Positions 17,056 to 26,814 of a DNA stretch of 64,000 nt are shown one piece after another. The notes under the pieces are model-generated. The model searched no databases, was not told the DNA's origin, and saw nothing but the letters and a program-made list of their open reading frames with translations. Source of the DNA: Neptunicella marina (GTDB lineage Bacteria; Pseudomonadota; Gammaproteobacteria; Enterobacterales; Alteromonadaceae); the NCBI RefSeq assembly GCF_014270035.1, contig NZ_JACNEP010000015.1, positions 1-64,000 of the forward strand. The letters run 5' to 3'. Position numbers and translations under genes: made by a program. Position 1 is the stretch's first letter. Every line of letters begins with the position of its first letter.

Positions 17056-18986
17056 TAATGTGTTGAATCCTGCTGATGAATTGCCTCTAAAAAGTCGAGG
17101 GCATGACTTAACGTACGAGTACGACGCATGGGTGGCAAACTACTCACAAATATTTTGCCATAATCACGGGTAACCAGTCGATTATCGCATATCACTAATA
17201 CACCTTTATCCTGTGAATCCCTGATCAACCGTCCTGCACCTTGTTTCAATGCAATGACGGCCTGCGGAATCTGAATCTGGCCGAAGGGATTACCTCCGGC
17301 TTTTCGACAATCATCAATCCGGGCTTGTAGCAGCGGATCGTCCGGTGACGCAAACGGAATTTTATCTATCATTACACAGGTCAGGTCACTGCCTCTGACA
17401 TCAACCCCTTCCCAAAACGCCCCCGTTCCAAGTAACACCGCATTATCAGATGATAAATATTGATTAAGCAATGCCCGTTTACTGGTTGAACCCTGCACCA
17501 GAATTGGATTATCAATTTTGTCTTCCAGCATCGCCGCCAGCTGTCGCAACATGGCGTGGCTGGTAAATAACAAAAAACAACGCCCACGACTTGACTGAAT
17601 CAGTTTAAGTGCAATATCAAATAACACGTCCTTCATTCGTCTGTCACTGGGTTCAGGTAAAAAACGTGGCACGCACAACATTGCCTGTCTGGGATAATCA
17701 AAGGGACTGCCTACCAATAAGGTATCAGCAGTATTGAGTCCCATTCGACGGGTGAAATGATTAAATCCACCATCAACCATCAGAGTAGCAGAGGTAAACA
17801 CCCAGCCACGTTTGGGTTCAGCCATAAATTCGGCAAACTTTTTAGCTATACTCAATGGGGTTAAATTGATCACCAAATGGCGATGAGTGGTTTCATACCA
17901 AAGGCTGACTCCCTTGCGTTCAGTATCAGTTAAAATTTTTAATGTCGCCTTTATCTGAATACACCGTTCAAGTATCGAATCCAGATCCTTATCTCTGCCA
18001 AGGTGCAGTTTTACCACGTCATAAAATTGTTGTAGCGCATCTTCCACTCGCGCTATCTGAGCAAGCACTTCATCGCGCGCCAGCTCTTCTCTCCAGTTAC
18101 CTTTTTGCGCTTGTTCCGGGTAGATGATCCTCAAATCAGCACTTACTGCTTTGAGTTTGTCTGCCATTTTAGACAGCTGCTGGGCATCTTTCAGAACCGT
18201 ACGATAAACAATCTCGGTATCACGACACATGTCATGAATTTGACGTGTGGATAAGGTATCGCCGAAGTACTGGCTGGCAATATCGGGTATCTGATGGGCT
18301 TCATCAAATACAATTAAATCCGCATCCGGGATAAGCTCTCCAAAGCCGGTATCTTTTAACGCCATATCAGCGAAGAATAAATGATGGTTAACCACCACTA
18401 AATCTGCGGCCAGCGCTTTAGCACGCGCTTGTACCATATAACAATCTTCGTAGGCGGGGCATTCTTTCCCCAGACAATTGTCTACGGTAGAGGTTACAAA
18501 TGGTAAAACCTTGGCATCTTCCGGAATACGGGTTAGCTCCCCCATATCCCCCGATTTGGTAGTGAGTGACCAGTCTTTGACCTCCCCCAGTTGTGCCAAT
18601 GTGTCTTTATCCATCAGGTTACTGTGACTACCGTGCTGATTAAGGCGATGAATGCAAAGATAATTTACCCGGCCTTTAAGCAACGCCACCTTTTTATAAC
18701 TACCCAGCGCTTTTCTCACGACAGGTAAGTCCCGGTGAAACAATTGCTCCTGCAGGTTTTTAGTCCCGGTGGAAATAATGGTTTTTTTATTACTGTTAAG
18801 CGCAGGTACAAGATAAGCGAAGGTTTTTCCAGTACCGGTACCTGCCTCAACAACCAGTGCAGATTTTTGTTTAATCGATTTTTCCACTGCCACGGCCATA
18901 TCTGTTTGCGCCTGACGAGGAGCAAAACCGTCTATTGCTTCTGACAGCAAACCATTTTTAGCAAAGAGTTGTTTAATTGTGGGCAT
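17055..18986 (-). CDS. yoaA: DinG-family Fe-S ATP-dependent DNA helicase YoaA
   Basis: A 643-residue superfamily-2 helicase of the XPD/DinG type. Walker A is EAGTGTGKT at residues 47-55, the DEAH box is VFDEAHQIPD, and the four Fe-S cysteines are C111, C171, C176 and C182. The C-terminal helicase motif VI region is QGAGRLIRD. In E. coli YoaA acts with the HolC (chi) subunit in repair of stalled forks and tolerance of chain terminators. Upstream is a 195-base gap to the divergent phosphodiesterase gene. Confidence 0.95.
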   Translation of the reverse strand: MPTIKQLFAKNGLLSEAIDGFAPRQAQTDMAVAVEKSIKQKSALVVEAGTGTGKTFAYLVPALNSNKKTIISTGTKNLQEQLFHRDLPVVRKALGSYKKVALLKGRVNYLCIHRLNQHGSHSNLMDKDTLAQLGEVKDWSLTTKSGDMGELTRIPEDAKVLPFVTSTVDNCLGKECPAYEDCYMVQARAKALAADLVVVNHHLFFADMALKDTGFGELIPDADLIVFDEAHQIPDIASQYFGDTLSTRQIHDMCRDTEIVYRTVLKDAQQLSKMADKLKAVSADLRIIYPEQAQKGNWREELARDEVLAQIARVEDALQQFYDVVKLHLGRDKDLDSILERCIQIKATLKILTDTERKGVSLWYETTHRHLVINLTPLSIAKKFAEFMAEPKRGWVFTSATLMVDGGFNHFTRRMGLNTADTLLVGSPFDYPRQAMLCVPRFLPEPSDRRMKDVLFDIALKLIQSSRGRCFLLFTSHAMLRQLAAMLEDKIDNPILVQGSTSKRALLNQYLSSDNAVLLGTGAFWEGVDVRGSDLTCVMIDKIPFASPDDPLLQARIDDCRKAGGNPFGQIQIPQAVIALKQGAGRLIRDSQDKGVLVICDNRLVTRDYGKIFVSSLPPMRRTRTLSHALDFLEAIHQQDSTH

Positions 18987-19181
18987 AGGGATAGCCCTTT
19001 AGAAACTGCATTAAACCTGACTGATAATAATTGGTATAAATGAACTTGGAGCGCATATTAACACGATTTTGCCAACGATTGGCTGCGACAATAACGTGCA
19101 AGCAAGAATATGTTTACTTCAGTATATTTCGTCATATTTTTATTATCTAATTACCATTTTGAACCAATGAGCAGTTTATAG

Positions 19182-20462
19182 ATGAATATAAAAATAAAAC
19201 ACGTCATGGTCTTTTTTCTCACTGGCATGACATCCTGTTTTTTTCAATTACCCCCTGCGTTAGCAGCCGTTCCTTCCAACCCGATTGTACTGATTTCCAT
19301 TGATGGCTTTCGTTACGACTATCTGGATAAATATCAGGCTCCCAATCTTCAACTGTTGGCTAAACAGGGAGTACGGGCACGAAGCATGCGCCCCAGTTAC
19401 CCATCGGTAACCTTTCCCAACCATATCACTCTGGTTACCGGCCAATATCCGGCGCATCACGGACTGGTTCACAATGAATTCTACGATCAAAAACTTGATG
19501 ATATTTACACCATGGGTAAAGCGGCAAAACAGCCCCAATGGATGCAAGCTCTGCCCATCTGGACTTTGGCCGAACAAAAAGGATTAATCACTGCAACTTT
19601 CTTCTGGCCTGAATCTGATGCTGAATTAGATGGCGTACAACCTCATTACTTTTATCACTACAACAAATCGACACCATATCAGCAACGCATCGATCAAATT
19701 ATTAAGTGGTTACAAATGCCAGTGGATAAACGTCCTGTTTTTATTGCCAGTTACTTTTCAAAAGTGGATACCGCAGGACACAACTATGGACCGGATTCTC
19801 CTGAAGTGGCAGAGGCTGTGTCCATGGTTGATGCTTACATAGGCGATTTAAAGCAGCGTATCGACCAGCTACACATCCCTGTGAACCTGATAGTTGTATC
19901 AGATCACGGCATGCAAGCCATACAAGCAAGCTCACAAATTAACTGGCAGACGATGCCGGGCATTAATAATTACCGGGTAGTAGACAGACACACACAACTG
20001 TTTTTATATAATAAACGGAATAAAAGTCAGCAGGAGCTGCGTCAATACGGACAGCAATTACGCGATATTAGTGACGGCCGTTATTCAGTGTACTTAAAAG
20101 GAGAGTTTCCCGATTATCTGCACTACAATGACAACGCACGTATTGCCGATATTGTGCTTGATGCCAATCCCCCAGCGTATTTTCCCGGATGGGATCTACG
20201 TAAAAAAATCAACACACAACAACAACCTGACAAAGATAATGGCGCACACGGGTTTGACCCGGTAAAAACGCCCAACATGCAAGCATTGTTTATTGCTAAC
20301 GGCCCTAATTTCAAATCAGGAATAACTATTGACACATTCGATAATATCCATGTTTTCCCCGCTATGATGGCTATTCTGGGCTTACCTTTACCAGCCAAAA
20401 CAGATGGAAAACTAAAGGTATTAAAACCTATTTTAAAAAACCTGCCTGACTCAAATAACTAA
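19182..20462 (+). CDS. Secreted nucleotide pyrophosphatase/phosphodiesterase-like enzyme (NPP, alkaline phosphatase superfamily)
   Basis: A 426-residue exported enzyme of the NPP family, expected to hydrolyse phosphodiester or pyrophosphate bonds with two Zn ions and a threonine nucleophile. A signal peptide covers roughly residues 1-29 (MVFFLTGMTSCF, ending ALAA). Metal and nucleophile positions are D41 in SIDGFRYDY, T77 in SVTFPNH, Asp and His in KVDTAGHNYGPD, Asp-His in SDHGM, and His in GAHGFDP. Homologues split nucleotides or lysolipids; substrate is not predictable. It stands alone and converges on the Pit-type gene. Phosphate released here could feed that transporter, which is inference. 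Confidence 0.92.
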   Translation: MNIKIKHVMVFFLTGMTSCFFQLPPALAAVPSNPIVLISIDGFRYDYLDKYQAPNLQLLAKQGVRARSMRPSYPSVTFPNHITLVTGQYPAHHGLVHNEFYDQKLDDIYTMGKAAKQPQWMQALPIWTLAEQKGLITATFFWPESDAELDGVQPHYFYHYNKSTPYQQRIDQIIKWLQMPVDKRPVFIASYFSKVDTAGHNYGPDSPEVAEAVSMVDAYIGDLKQRIDQLHIPVNLIVVSDHGMQAIQASSQINWQTMPGINNYRVVDRHTQLFLYNKRNKSQQELRQYGQQLRDISDGRYSVYLKGEFPDYLHYNDNARIADIVLDANPPAYFPGWDLRKKINTQQQPDKDNGAHGFDPVKTPNMQALFIANGPNFKSGITIDTFDNIHVFPAMMAILGLPLPAKTDGKLKVLKPILKNLPDSNN

Positions 20463-20492
20463 AACCACCTCCAACGCTGTTTTAACACGAAT

Positions 20493-20520
20493 AAGAATGC
20501 CGCTTAAAAGCGGCATTCTT
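20493..20520. terminator. Terminator-like hairpin between the NPP and Pit genes
   Basis: Perfect 13-bp stem AAGAATGCCGCTT / AAGCGGCATTCTT with a 2-nt spacer, lying between two converging stop codons. The T runs are short, so it is weaker than the other terminators here. Confidence 0.65.
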
Positions 20521-20544
20521 ATCTATAAGGATTAACTTACTGCT

Positions 20545-22113
20545 CTAAAAAATATTGACCATCACATTAAACACCAAAGCAGATAACAATCCGGCCGCAG
20601 GCAGGGTAATTATCCATGCCAAACCAATGGGTTTCATTAGCGACCAGTTAGTCTGCTGATTTACCATGCCGACTCCCAGCACTGCTCCGATAAGAATATG
20701 TGTACTCGACACCGGTAGCCCTAACATAGTCGCAACCATCACAACGGTCGCCGCAGCCAGTTCTGCGGAAAAGCCTGACGAGGGATGCATTTTTGTTAAA
20801 TTATGCCCAACGGTTTGTATGACTTCCTTACCAATAAACCAAAGACCGACGATAAGTGCCACACCAAACGTCATCATAGCAATACTGGGAACAGCAACTT
20901 TATCGCTAATTGCATCGTTGCGCAGTACATCCAGAATAGCCACAAAAGGACCGATAGCATTGGCAATGTCATTTGAACCATGGCTAAAGGCAAACCCGGC
21001 AGCAGTGAAGACCTGCATCCAGCTAAACATTAAAAATGTCGAGCGTGAAAGATCCTTACCTTTTAAGGTTTTTGCAAAAATAAACGTTGCCATCCAGATA
21101 ACAGCACCGATCATGCCCATGATCAGATAGTTATGCAGCGTGCTTAATCCCAGCTCCATATGTTTAAGGCCTTTAAACAACAGCATACCGGAAATCAACA
21201 TACCGCCCATTGCAGCAAATATAGGAACCCAGTTTTCCAGCGCATGAGTCGCATTAACATTATGTTTATGTTGCTCAATTTTTATTAGCTCCCGGTAATA
21301 ATCAGATTCCAATTCATCAGGATTAAAATCATCATCGGTGATCACATGAGCATCCCGGGCCATAGCCCCGGTATAGGCAATTTGCTGGATATCCGTTAAG
21401 CGTTCAAAAGCCCGCTTATGTTCTTCCTTATGGCGTTTTTTACGTGATTTGATATCGCGCAGCGCCGCTTGTGCTGCATCATTATATTTAAGAACGTGAC
21501 GTTTAATTTGCGAGTACAACAAATAAGCAACCATGCCGCCCAACAAAGGTGACAATACCCAGGAAATGGCAATCAGGCCTATTTGATCCCATTTAACCAG
21601 ACTCAGGGCCGCCTCAACACCATTTGCATGAATGCCCAGTGCCATTGAACTGCCTACGATTCCACCAACAATGGAATGGGTGGTGGACACCGGCCAACCT
21701 TTTTTTGTCGCAATCAGCAGCCAGACAGCCGCCGCCAGCAGCGCAGACATCATAATGTAGACAAATAGCATCGGATCGAGATCCATGTGTGATAAGTCCA
21801 CTATGCCCTTGCGTATGGTTTTGGTGACCTCGCCACCAGCAATAACGGCACCACTAACTTCGAAAATAGCAGCGACCAACAGTGCTTGTTTGATGGTTAA
21901 CGTGCCTGCTCCCACACTGGTACCAAAGGAATTGGCTACGTCATTACCACCAATATTAAAGGCCATAAACACACCAAACAAGGTGGCCAGAATCAGTAAC
22001 AAAACGTGGTTGTAGTGGGTATATTCCAGCGCCCAGTAAAGAAAGTAACTGGTAAACAAGGTAATCAGTGCAAAGAAAAAACGATTAAAATTGGAGTGAG
22101 AATTGTGCGACAT
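20545..22113 (-). CDS. Pit-family low-affinity inorganic phosphate transporter
   Basis: A 522-residue PiT/PNaS-family permease importing phosphate (as metal-phosphate with protons or with Na+) across the inner membrane. Both inverted-repeat signatures are visible: [16 protein letters not shown] near residue 56 and [14 protein letters not shown] in the second half, with [14 protein letters not shown] and [13 protein letters not shown]. The long cytoplasmic central loop (about residues 210-290; basic and charged) is normal for the family. It is a single gene with no pitA-regulator-like (DUF47) partner adjacent. The repeat element at 22217-22556 lies upstream. Confidence 0.93.
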   Translation of the reverse strand: MSHNSHSNFNRFFFALITLFTSYFLYWALEYTHYNHVLLLILATLFGVFMAFNIGGNDVANSFGTSVGAGTLTIKQALLVAAIFEVSGAVIAGGEVTKTIRKGIVDLSHMDLDPMLFVYIMMSALLAAAVWLLIATKKGWPVSTTHSIVGGIVGSSMALGIHANGVEAALSLVKWDQIGLIAISWVLSPLLGGMVAYLLYSQIKRHVLKYNDAAQAALRDIKSRKKRHKEEHKRAFERLTDIQQIAYTGAMARDAHVITDDDFNPDELESDYYRELIKIEQHKHNVNATHALENWVPIFAAMGGMLISGMLLFKGLKHMELGLSTLHNYLIMGMIGAVIWMATFIFAKTLKGKDLSRSTFLMFSWMQVFTAAGFAFSHGSNDIANAIGPFVAILDVLRNDAISDKVAVPSIAMMTFGVALIVGLWFIGKEVIQTVGHNLTKMHPSSGFSAELAAATVVMVATMLGLPVSSTHILIGAVLGVGMVNQQTNWSLMKPIGLAWIITLPAAGLLSALVFNVMVNIF

Positions 22114-22587
22114 GGATGAAATATCTTTTAGTGATGACAGCAGTCATTTTGTTAATAGCGCAACGGCTATAATTTCATCCATTTGTTACAAAAATGTGAC
22201 CGTTTTCAGGTCGATTTTAGAGCGTGTTGAACTTTGCGGTATATTTTTGCAACGAGTTGCGCGGTATTTAAACAATGAAGCACGAATGTGGTGTAGTTGT
22301 TCTACATAAAAGAGTGCTGAAGCAGTAGAAATGCCGCACAAACGTTGCCCGAAGGGTTCGTCCTAAACACTTTTTACTCTTTATGAAAGACTCCTGTCTT
22401 TCACCGCTTTGCGGCCAGCTAAAGCTGTTTTATGGCGTTCCCTACGCGTAATGTTGCTTATTTTTGACTTAATCCATTAGGCCTGCAAATAAGCGTCGCG
22501 ATTAAAAAGTGTTTAGTTAGAACAAAATTCATACAGCAAAGTTCAGCACGCTCTAATTAGAAAATCATACCCTTATTCTCCACAGGT
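22114..22587. other. 474-base gene-free interval upstream of the Pit gene
   Basis: No plausible coding frame. Bases 22217-22556 form the nested inverted-repeat element listed separately. The short part next to the Pit start (22114-22216) would hold its promoter; I see no clear operator in it. Confidence 0.7.
22217..22556. repeat. MITE-like element with outer and inner inverted repeats, no coding capacity
   Basis: A 21-bp outer repeat (22217-22237, beginning TTAGAGCGTGTTGAAC) pairs with 22536-22556 with a single T-C difference. Inside it, CTAAACACTTTTTA (22363-22376) is repeated exactly in inverse at 22503-22516. Further small hairpins occur, for example GAAAGAC-TCCT-GTCTTTC near 22384-22401. 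No open frame spans it and no second copy is in the window. Terminal inverted repeats around a non-coding 340-bp core are what a non-autonomous transposon looks like. I could not assign a clear target-site duplication. Confidence 0.7.
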
Positions 22588-23121
22588 TTAAAAATAGCGC
22601 TCCGCATGTAAGAAAGGAGCCATGGCATGGATAATAGCTTGTTCATAGCTGGAGCCCCGGGTTGCATGTCCGTTGGTTAATAATCCAATAGCACCGCCCT
22701 TTTGTTTTATATTTTGTGTATTAAACAATTTATCCATTAGCGGGCCGAGTTCTTCTCCCATTGCCAAATCCTGATAAATGCTTGTTGGCAAAGGCAGATT
22801 GGCGCTTCTTCCGGTTACTAACCTGTCACCCTGTTTTATAACAACAAAGGCAAAAGTTGCAGCACCATACTCAAAACAATCTACCCCACCTTCAATGGCC
22901 ACGCTAAAATCAGCGGGATAATGAGCAGAACAGTATTCCACCCGGTTTTTCGCTCCAAGTAAGGTTTCATGTTCCGTCATAGGCTGCTCATCCACTCCTG
23001 ATGGAGCTTTAACCCCCTGACATTCTATTTCTGAATCACTAAATAATAATTCAAAGGTATTTTTTACTGCGCTAACTTTGACCGGATTAGTTGAGCCAAC
23101 AACAACTGACAGTTTTTTCAT
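22588..23121 (-). CDS. yjjX: Inosine/xanthosine triphosphatase YjjX
   Basis: A 177-residue NTPase that removes non-canonical ITP and XTP from the nucleotide pool, protecting DNA and RNA. Family features are the N-terminal VVGSTNPVKVSAVKNTF, the acidic GVDEQPMTEHETLLGAKNR, AIEGGVDCF, and the C-terminal KGGAIGLLTNGHATRGSSYEQAI. Length is as usual. Its ATG overlaps the stop of the upstream hypothetical gene by four bases, so the two are translationally coupled. The repeat element lies just downstream of its stop, followed by the Pit promoter. Confidence 0.94.
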   Translation of the reverse strand: MKKLSVVVGSTNPVKVSAVKNTFELLFSDSEIECQGVKAPSGVDEQPMTEHETLLGAKNRVEYCSAHYPADFSVAIEGGVDCFEYGAATFAFVVIKQGDRLVTGRSANLPLPTSIYQDLAMGEELGPLMDKLFNTQNIKQKGGAIGLLTNGHATRGSSYEQAIIHAMAPFLHAERYF

Positions 23122-23498
23122 AAAGCAGAACGACTTTCCATTATGTATTCACGCCACTTTTGTAACGCAATTTTAAGATCGGTTAACCCACAACCAGCAC
23201 CGTTTTCAATGCTCATTATGTGCTCTTCTTCAGCCGTGAGTTGTGCTGAGTATTGCGCATCATATTTGAATTTAAGCTCAACCTCATGCTGATCCATATG
23301 CAATACATATTGTGCACTTATAAACTCATGTTCAAGCTTTTGGCGATTTTCCAGCTGCTCAATCATAGTAAGCAATTGGTCAATGACGTGTGCATCAGCG
23401 CCAATATCATTCGACATCCAGTCACCAATGGCCTCAAAACCTGAAGAGAATTCAGCCACAGGAGGACCGAAGCTCGATGGAAAAAAGTCGTATTCCAT
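23118..23498 (-). CDS. Hypothetical protein coupled to yjjX
   Basis: A 126-residue acidic, soluble protein that I do not recognise. The ATG at 23498 is preferred to a TTG six codons earlier. It is helical in appearance with runs such as DAHVIDQLLTMIEQLENRQKLEHE, and has no signal peptide, cysteine cluster or membrane segment. It overlaps yjjX by four bases, so the two proteins are probably made together. A role in nucleotide-pool cleaning would be guesswork. Confidence 0.7.
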   Translation of the reverse strand: MEYDFFPSSFGPPVAEFSSGFEAIGDWMSNDIGADAHVIDQLLTMIEQLENRQKLEHEFISAQYVLHMDQHEVELKFKYDAQYSAQLTAEEEHIMSIENGAGCGLTDLKIALQKWREYIMESRSAL

Positions 23499-23630
23499 AT
23501 TAACGCCCCGAATCAAATAGAAAATAGTTAGAAAAACAGTGTCTTTTGCAGTGTGATAATAAAAAAAAAAGCAGATGGCGACAATTCTATGCCGCCAAAT
23601 AATAACTAGAACAGAATTACAGCAGGCGTA

Positions 23631-24389
23631 TTAGATAAACATCCCTCCCGATGCTTCAATTCGCTGTGCAGTAATCCAGTGATTATCACCAGCCAGTAAA
23701 CTGGCAACCACACCACCAATATCATCGGGCAACCCCACTCTTCCCAGCGCAGTTTGCGAGGCTAAAAACGCATTCATCTGTTTATCATCCCGCACCGCTC
23801 CACCGCGGAAATCCGTTTCAATCGCACCCGGCGCTAAAACATTCACCGAGATACCCCTTGCTCCCAACTCTTTGGCAAGATATTGAGTGAGAACCTCAAT
23901 TCCCCCTTTCATCATGGCGTAAGCAGCGTAACCCGGTACGCTGAAGCGCGTTAAACCGGTAGACACATTCAAAATACGACCACCATCGGTGATAGACCCC
24001 AATAAGGACTGAGTTAAAAAGAACACCCCTTTTAAGTGAATATTCATTAACTGGTCAAATTGCGCTTCGGTGGTTTCAGCGAATGTTGCATGTAAACCAA
24101 TGCCGGCGTTATTCAGCAGAAAGTTAAAACGCTCAGTTTGCCAATGCTCTTGCAATGCATTGTTTAAATCTTTTGCAAAATCAGCAAACGTTTCTGCCTT
24201 CTCAGTATCAAGCTGCAATGCGACCGCTTTGGCCCCCAACTTATTAACCTCAGTGATAACTTCCAGCGCTTTATCCCGATTTGACTGGTAGGTAATCACC
24301 GAATCAATCCCCTGCTTTGCCAAATGCAATGCAGCACTTGCCCCTAAGCCCCGGCTTCCGCCTGTAATTAATGCAATTGAATGACTCAT
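23631..24389 (-). CDS. Short-chain dehydrogenase/reductase (SDR), substrate unknown
   Basis: A 252-residue classical SDR oxidoreductase. The cofactor loop GGSRGLGASAA is near residue 9, NNAGIG near 91, and the catalytic Ser-Tyr-Lys set is in ILNVSTG and YAAYAMMKGG. The segment after the loop (TYQSNRDKA) lacks the acidic residue expected for NAD preference, so NADP is more likely, by inference. It is divergent from a LysR-family gene with a 110-base shared promoter region, the usual arrangement of a regulator and its target. Confidence 0.92.
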   Translation of the reverse strand: MSHSIALITGGSRGLGASAALHLAKQGIDSVITYQSNRDKALEVITEVNKLGAKAVALQLDTEKAETFADFAKDLNNALQEHWQTERFNFLLNNAGIGLHATFAETTEAQFDQLMNIHLKGVFFLTQSLLGSITDGGRILNVSTGLTRFSVPGYAAYAMMKGGIEVLTQYLAKELGARGISVNVLAPGAIETDFRGGAVRDDKQMNAFLASQTALGRVGLPDDIGGVVASLLAGDNHWITAQRIEASGGMFI

Positions 24390-24499
24390 ATTCGTCTCCG
24401 CTATGTAATGAACGCAGACCAGCTTATTGTTTTAATTTGAAGTGATAAACACCATAAAAATGACTACACTGTTTATTATTTAATAACAATTAAAGCACT

Positions 24500-25399
24500 A
24501 TGGACCGAATTAGCGCGATTCAACATTTTATTCGGGTAGCCGACCTTGGCAGTTTTACACAAGCAGCTAATCTTGCGGGTGTACCCAAAGCAACAATATC
24601 CAACGCTATAAGCCAGCTTGAAAATCAATTAGGCGCACAATTGCTCCACAGAACAACCCGTAAGGTCAGCCTCACACATGATGGACAAACATTTTATGAC
24701 AGGAGTATTCATCTCCTGTTGGAATTCGATGATTTACACAGTTTGTTTCAACAAACGGATGCCCAACTCACTGGCATAATTCGGGTCGATATGCCCATCG
24801 GCCTGAGTAAAAATGTAGTCTGCCCCGCGTTACCGGCATTTTTACAATCGCATCCACAACTTAATATTCAACTTAGTAGCACCGACAGACGAGTTGACCT
24901 TATCCGTGAAGGATTTGATTGCGTGGTACGGGTTGGAAAATTAGAAGACTCTGATTTGATCGCCCGTCCACTTGGACATATGCCCATTATCAGTTGCGTT
25001 AGTCCAGCTTATATTGCGCAATACGGTGAGCCTGATTCACTTGAATCGCTGGGAAATCATAAACTGGTGCATTATCAGCAAAATCTCAGTGTCCGTGATG
25101 ATAACTGGGAATACTGGGATGGAAAAAACTATCAAACCATCAAAATGAAAGGGGCGATCACGGTTAATAATTCAGAAGCCTACACTGCTGCTTGTATCGC
25201 TGGACTTGGTATCATTCAGGTCCCGGCAATGGGAGCAAAGCGCCTTATTGAGCAAGGCCAGTTAGTACATATTTTAAAACAATATCAGGCCGAAGCCATG
25301 CCGGTTAATTTGCTTTATGCCAACCGCCACAATTTGTCAAAACGAGTAAAAATATTTATGGATTGGTTAAGTCAGTTGATCAATCAATATACCGAATAA
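24500..25399 (+). CDS. LysR-family transcriptional regulator
   Basis: A 299-residue LTTR of the CrgA/AaeR-like branch. The N-terminal winged helix-turn-helix is complete (FIRVADLGSFTQAANLAGVPKATISNAISQLENQLGAQLLHRTTRKVSLT), followed by a periplasmic-binding-fold effector domain (residues about 90-295). It is divergently transcribed from the SDR gene, its probable target; the 110-base intergenic region should hold its site, but I could not pick a convincing T-N11-A motif. The effector is unknown. Confidence 0.93.
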   Translation: MDRISAIQHFIRVADLGSFTQAANLAGVPKATISNAISQLENQLGAQLLHRTTRKVSLTHDGQTFYDRSIHLLLEFDDLHSLFQQTDAQLTGIIRVDMPIGLSKNVVCPALPAFLQSHPQLNIQLSSTDRRVDLIREGFDCVVRVGKLEDSDLIARPLGHMPIISCVSPAYIAQYGEPDSLESLGNHKLVHYQQNLSVRDDNWEYWDGKNYQTIKMKGAITVNNSEAYTAACIAGLGIIQVPAMGAKRLIEQGQLVHILKQYQAEAMPVNLLYANRHNLSKRVKIFMDWLSQLINQYTE

Positions 25400-25456
25400 A
25401 TCACACACGAGTTACTCGACTACAATTAAGTCAAATACATTATCAGGATGATAATT

Positions 25457-26344
25457 ATGCTCTGGTTTAGCAACTCACAATCTGTTCATTTTCTACTGGT
25501 AATACTGATTTATTTCACCGTTTTTTCAGTAGCATCCGCCCCCGTAAAAAACCAAATACCAACTGAACTGGCAAGTGTTTTTAACCAACAACAGTCAATC
25601 GAAAACTATTGGATAAGCGAAAAGCTCGATGGCATTCGCGCCAGATGGGATGGCAAACATCTTTTTACACGTCAGGGAAATCGCATTTATGCACCAGCAT
25701 GGTTTACTGAGGGATTCCCCGACCAGGTGATGGATGGAGAGCTATGGACTGGCCGCCAGAACTTTGAATTTACGGCAGCAACCGTACTCGACGAAGAACC
25801 AGGTAAAGACTGGCACAAGGTACATTTTATGTTATTCGATTTACCTACTGAACCTGGCACTTTTTCACAACGAATATTGCAAATGCAGCAGATAGTTTCA
25901 AAATCACACAACCCCAGTTTAAAACTGGTTCACCAGTATAAAATTGAAAACCGCAAACAACTGGATGCGGAATTAAATCGTTTGACCAAAGAAGGTGCAG
26001 AAGGACTCATGCTGCATCATCAGGATGCTTTATACGAGGATGGACGCAGCCAATACCTGTTAAAACTCAAAACCTTTAAAGACGATGAAGCGCTTGTGAT
26101 TGAGCATATTGAAGGTAAAGGCAAGTACACTGGAAAAATGGGCGCATTACGAGTGCGATGGAAACAAGGTATCGAGTTTAAAATTGGCACTGGCTTTAGT
26201 GATGCAATCAGAGCCAATCCTCCAGCCATTGGCGAAACAATTACCTTTAAATATTATGGTTTAACCAAAAACGGCATACCCCGTTTCGCCAGTTTTTTGC
26301 GCATCCGGCCAGATAAAACCATACCCAGCTACACAGCTAAATAA
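25457..26344 (+). CDS. Secreted ATP-dependent DNA ligase (Lig E type)
   Basis: A 295-residue minimal ATP-dependent DNA ligase. The adenylated lysine is K57 in SEKLDGIRARWDG; other nucleotidyltransferase motifs are DGELW, EGLMLHH and LLKLKTFKDDEA, followed by a short OB-fold domain (EHIEGKGKYTGKMGALRVRW). An N-terminal hydrophobic segment (HFLLVILIYFTVFSVASA) is a signal peptide, as in Lig E proteins of Haemophilus, Vibrio and Neisseria, which act in the periplasm and have been linked to uptake of DNA. The open frame starts at 25448, but AGGA sits eight bases before ATG 25457. Confidence 0.92.
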   Translation: MLWFSNSQSVHFLLVILIYFTVFSVASAPVKNQIPTELASVFNQQQSIENYWISEKLDGIRARWDGKHLFTRQGNRIYAPAWFTEGFPDQVMDGELWTGRQNFEFTAATVLDEEPGKDWHKVHFMLFDLPTEPGTFSQRILQMQQIVSKSHNPSLKLVHQYKIENRKQLDAELNRLTKEGAEGLMLHHQDALYEDGRSQYLLKLKTFKDDEALVIEHIEGKGKYTGKMGALRVRWKQGIEFKIGTGFSDAIRANPPAIGETITFKYYGLTKNGIPRFASFLRIRPDKTIPSYTAK

Positions 26345-26418
26345 AATGGCGGTTACCCCTTGCTGAAAAGTTCGACCGATGATTAGATTGCGTCGGAGTA
26401 ACCAAGCCATATGCAGCC

Positions 26419-26814
26419 ATGCGCTACAAACGACATCAGAGCCGTCCCTACAGCATCAAAAAAAACGGTATTAAAGATGAAAATATCGATCGCCAAATAT
26501 TGGCAATTCATCGCGCAATGGCCACCAAATTGTTAAAACACCCACACTTAATTGAGCAGGTTAGAGAAACGCTTGAAGACCGCAAAGTAACGGGTCGCCT
26601 GCCCTACGGTCATCACTTAATCTGGCACAGTATTCTTGATCATATTGACCAGCCCGAGACATTTATTACCAGCATCACAGAAGACAGCCCGCGTATGCGA
26701 AAGTTAAGGCGCAATACGCCGCCGGTAGGCATACTCAACGAGCAGGAAAGACAACTGGCCCTGGAGCAAAATGCGCTAGGCCAGCTGGATTCAATTGATA
26801 CTCTTATTTATTGA
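26419..26814 (+). CDS. Hypothetical basic protein
   Basis: A 131-residue soluble protein that I do not recognise. It is rich in Arg, His and Lys at the start (MRYKRHQSRPYSIKKNG) and helical in the middle (RQILAIHRAMATKLLKHP, LIEQVRETLEDRKVTGRL), with HHLIWHSILDHIDQPETFI near residue 75. No clear ribosome site precedes the ATG, so the start is uncertain. It follows the secreted ligase by 74 bases on the same strand and its last 11 bases overlap the convergent protease gene. Function unknown. Confidence 0.65.
   Translation: MRYKRHQSRPYSIKKNGIKDENIDRQILAIHRAMATKLLKHPHLIEQVRETLEDRKVTGRLPYGHHLIWHSILDHIDQPETFITSITEDSPRMRKLRRNTPPVGILNEQERQLALEQNALGQLDSIDTLIY

Noticed and set aside
22217-22556. A small regulatory RNA gene rather than a mobile element
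   Set aside because: Possible, but the symmetrical ends and nested inverted repeats are better explained by a non-autonomous transposon; no promoter or T-run terminator was evident.
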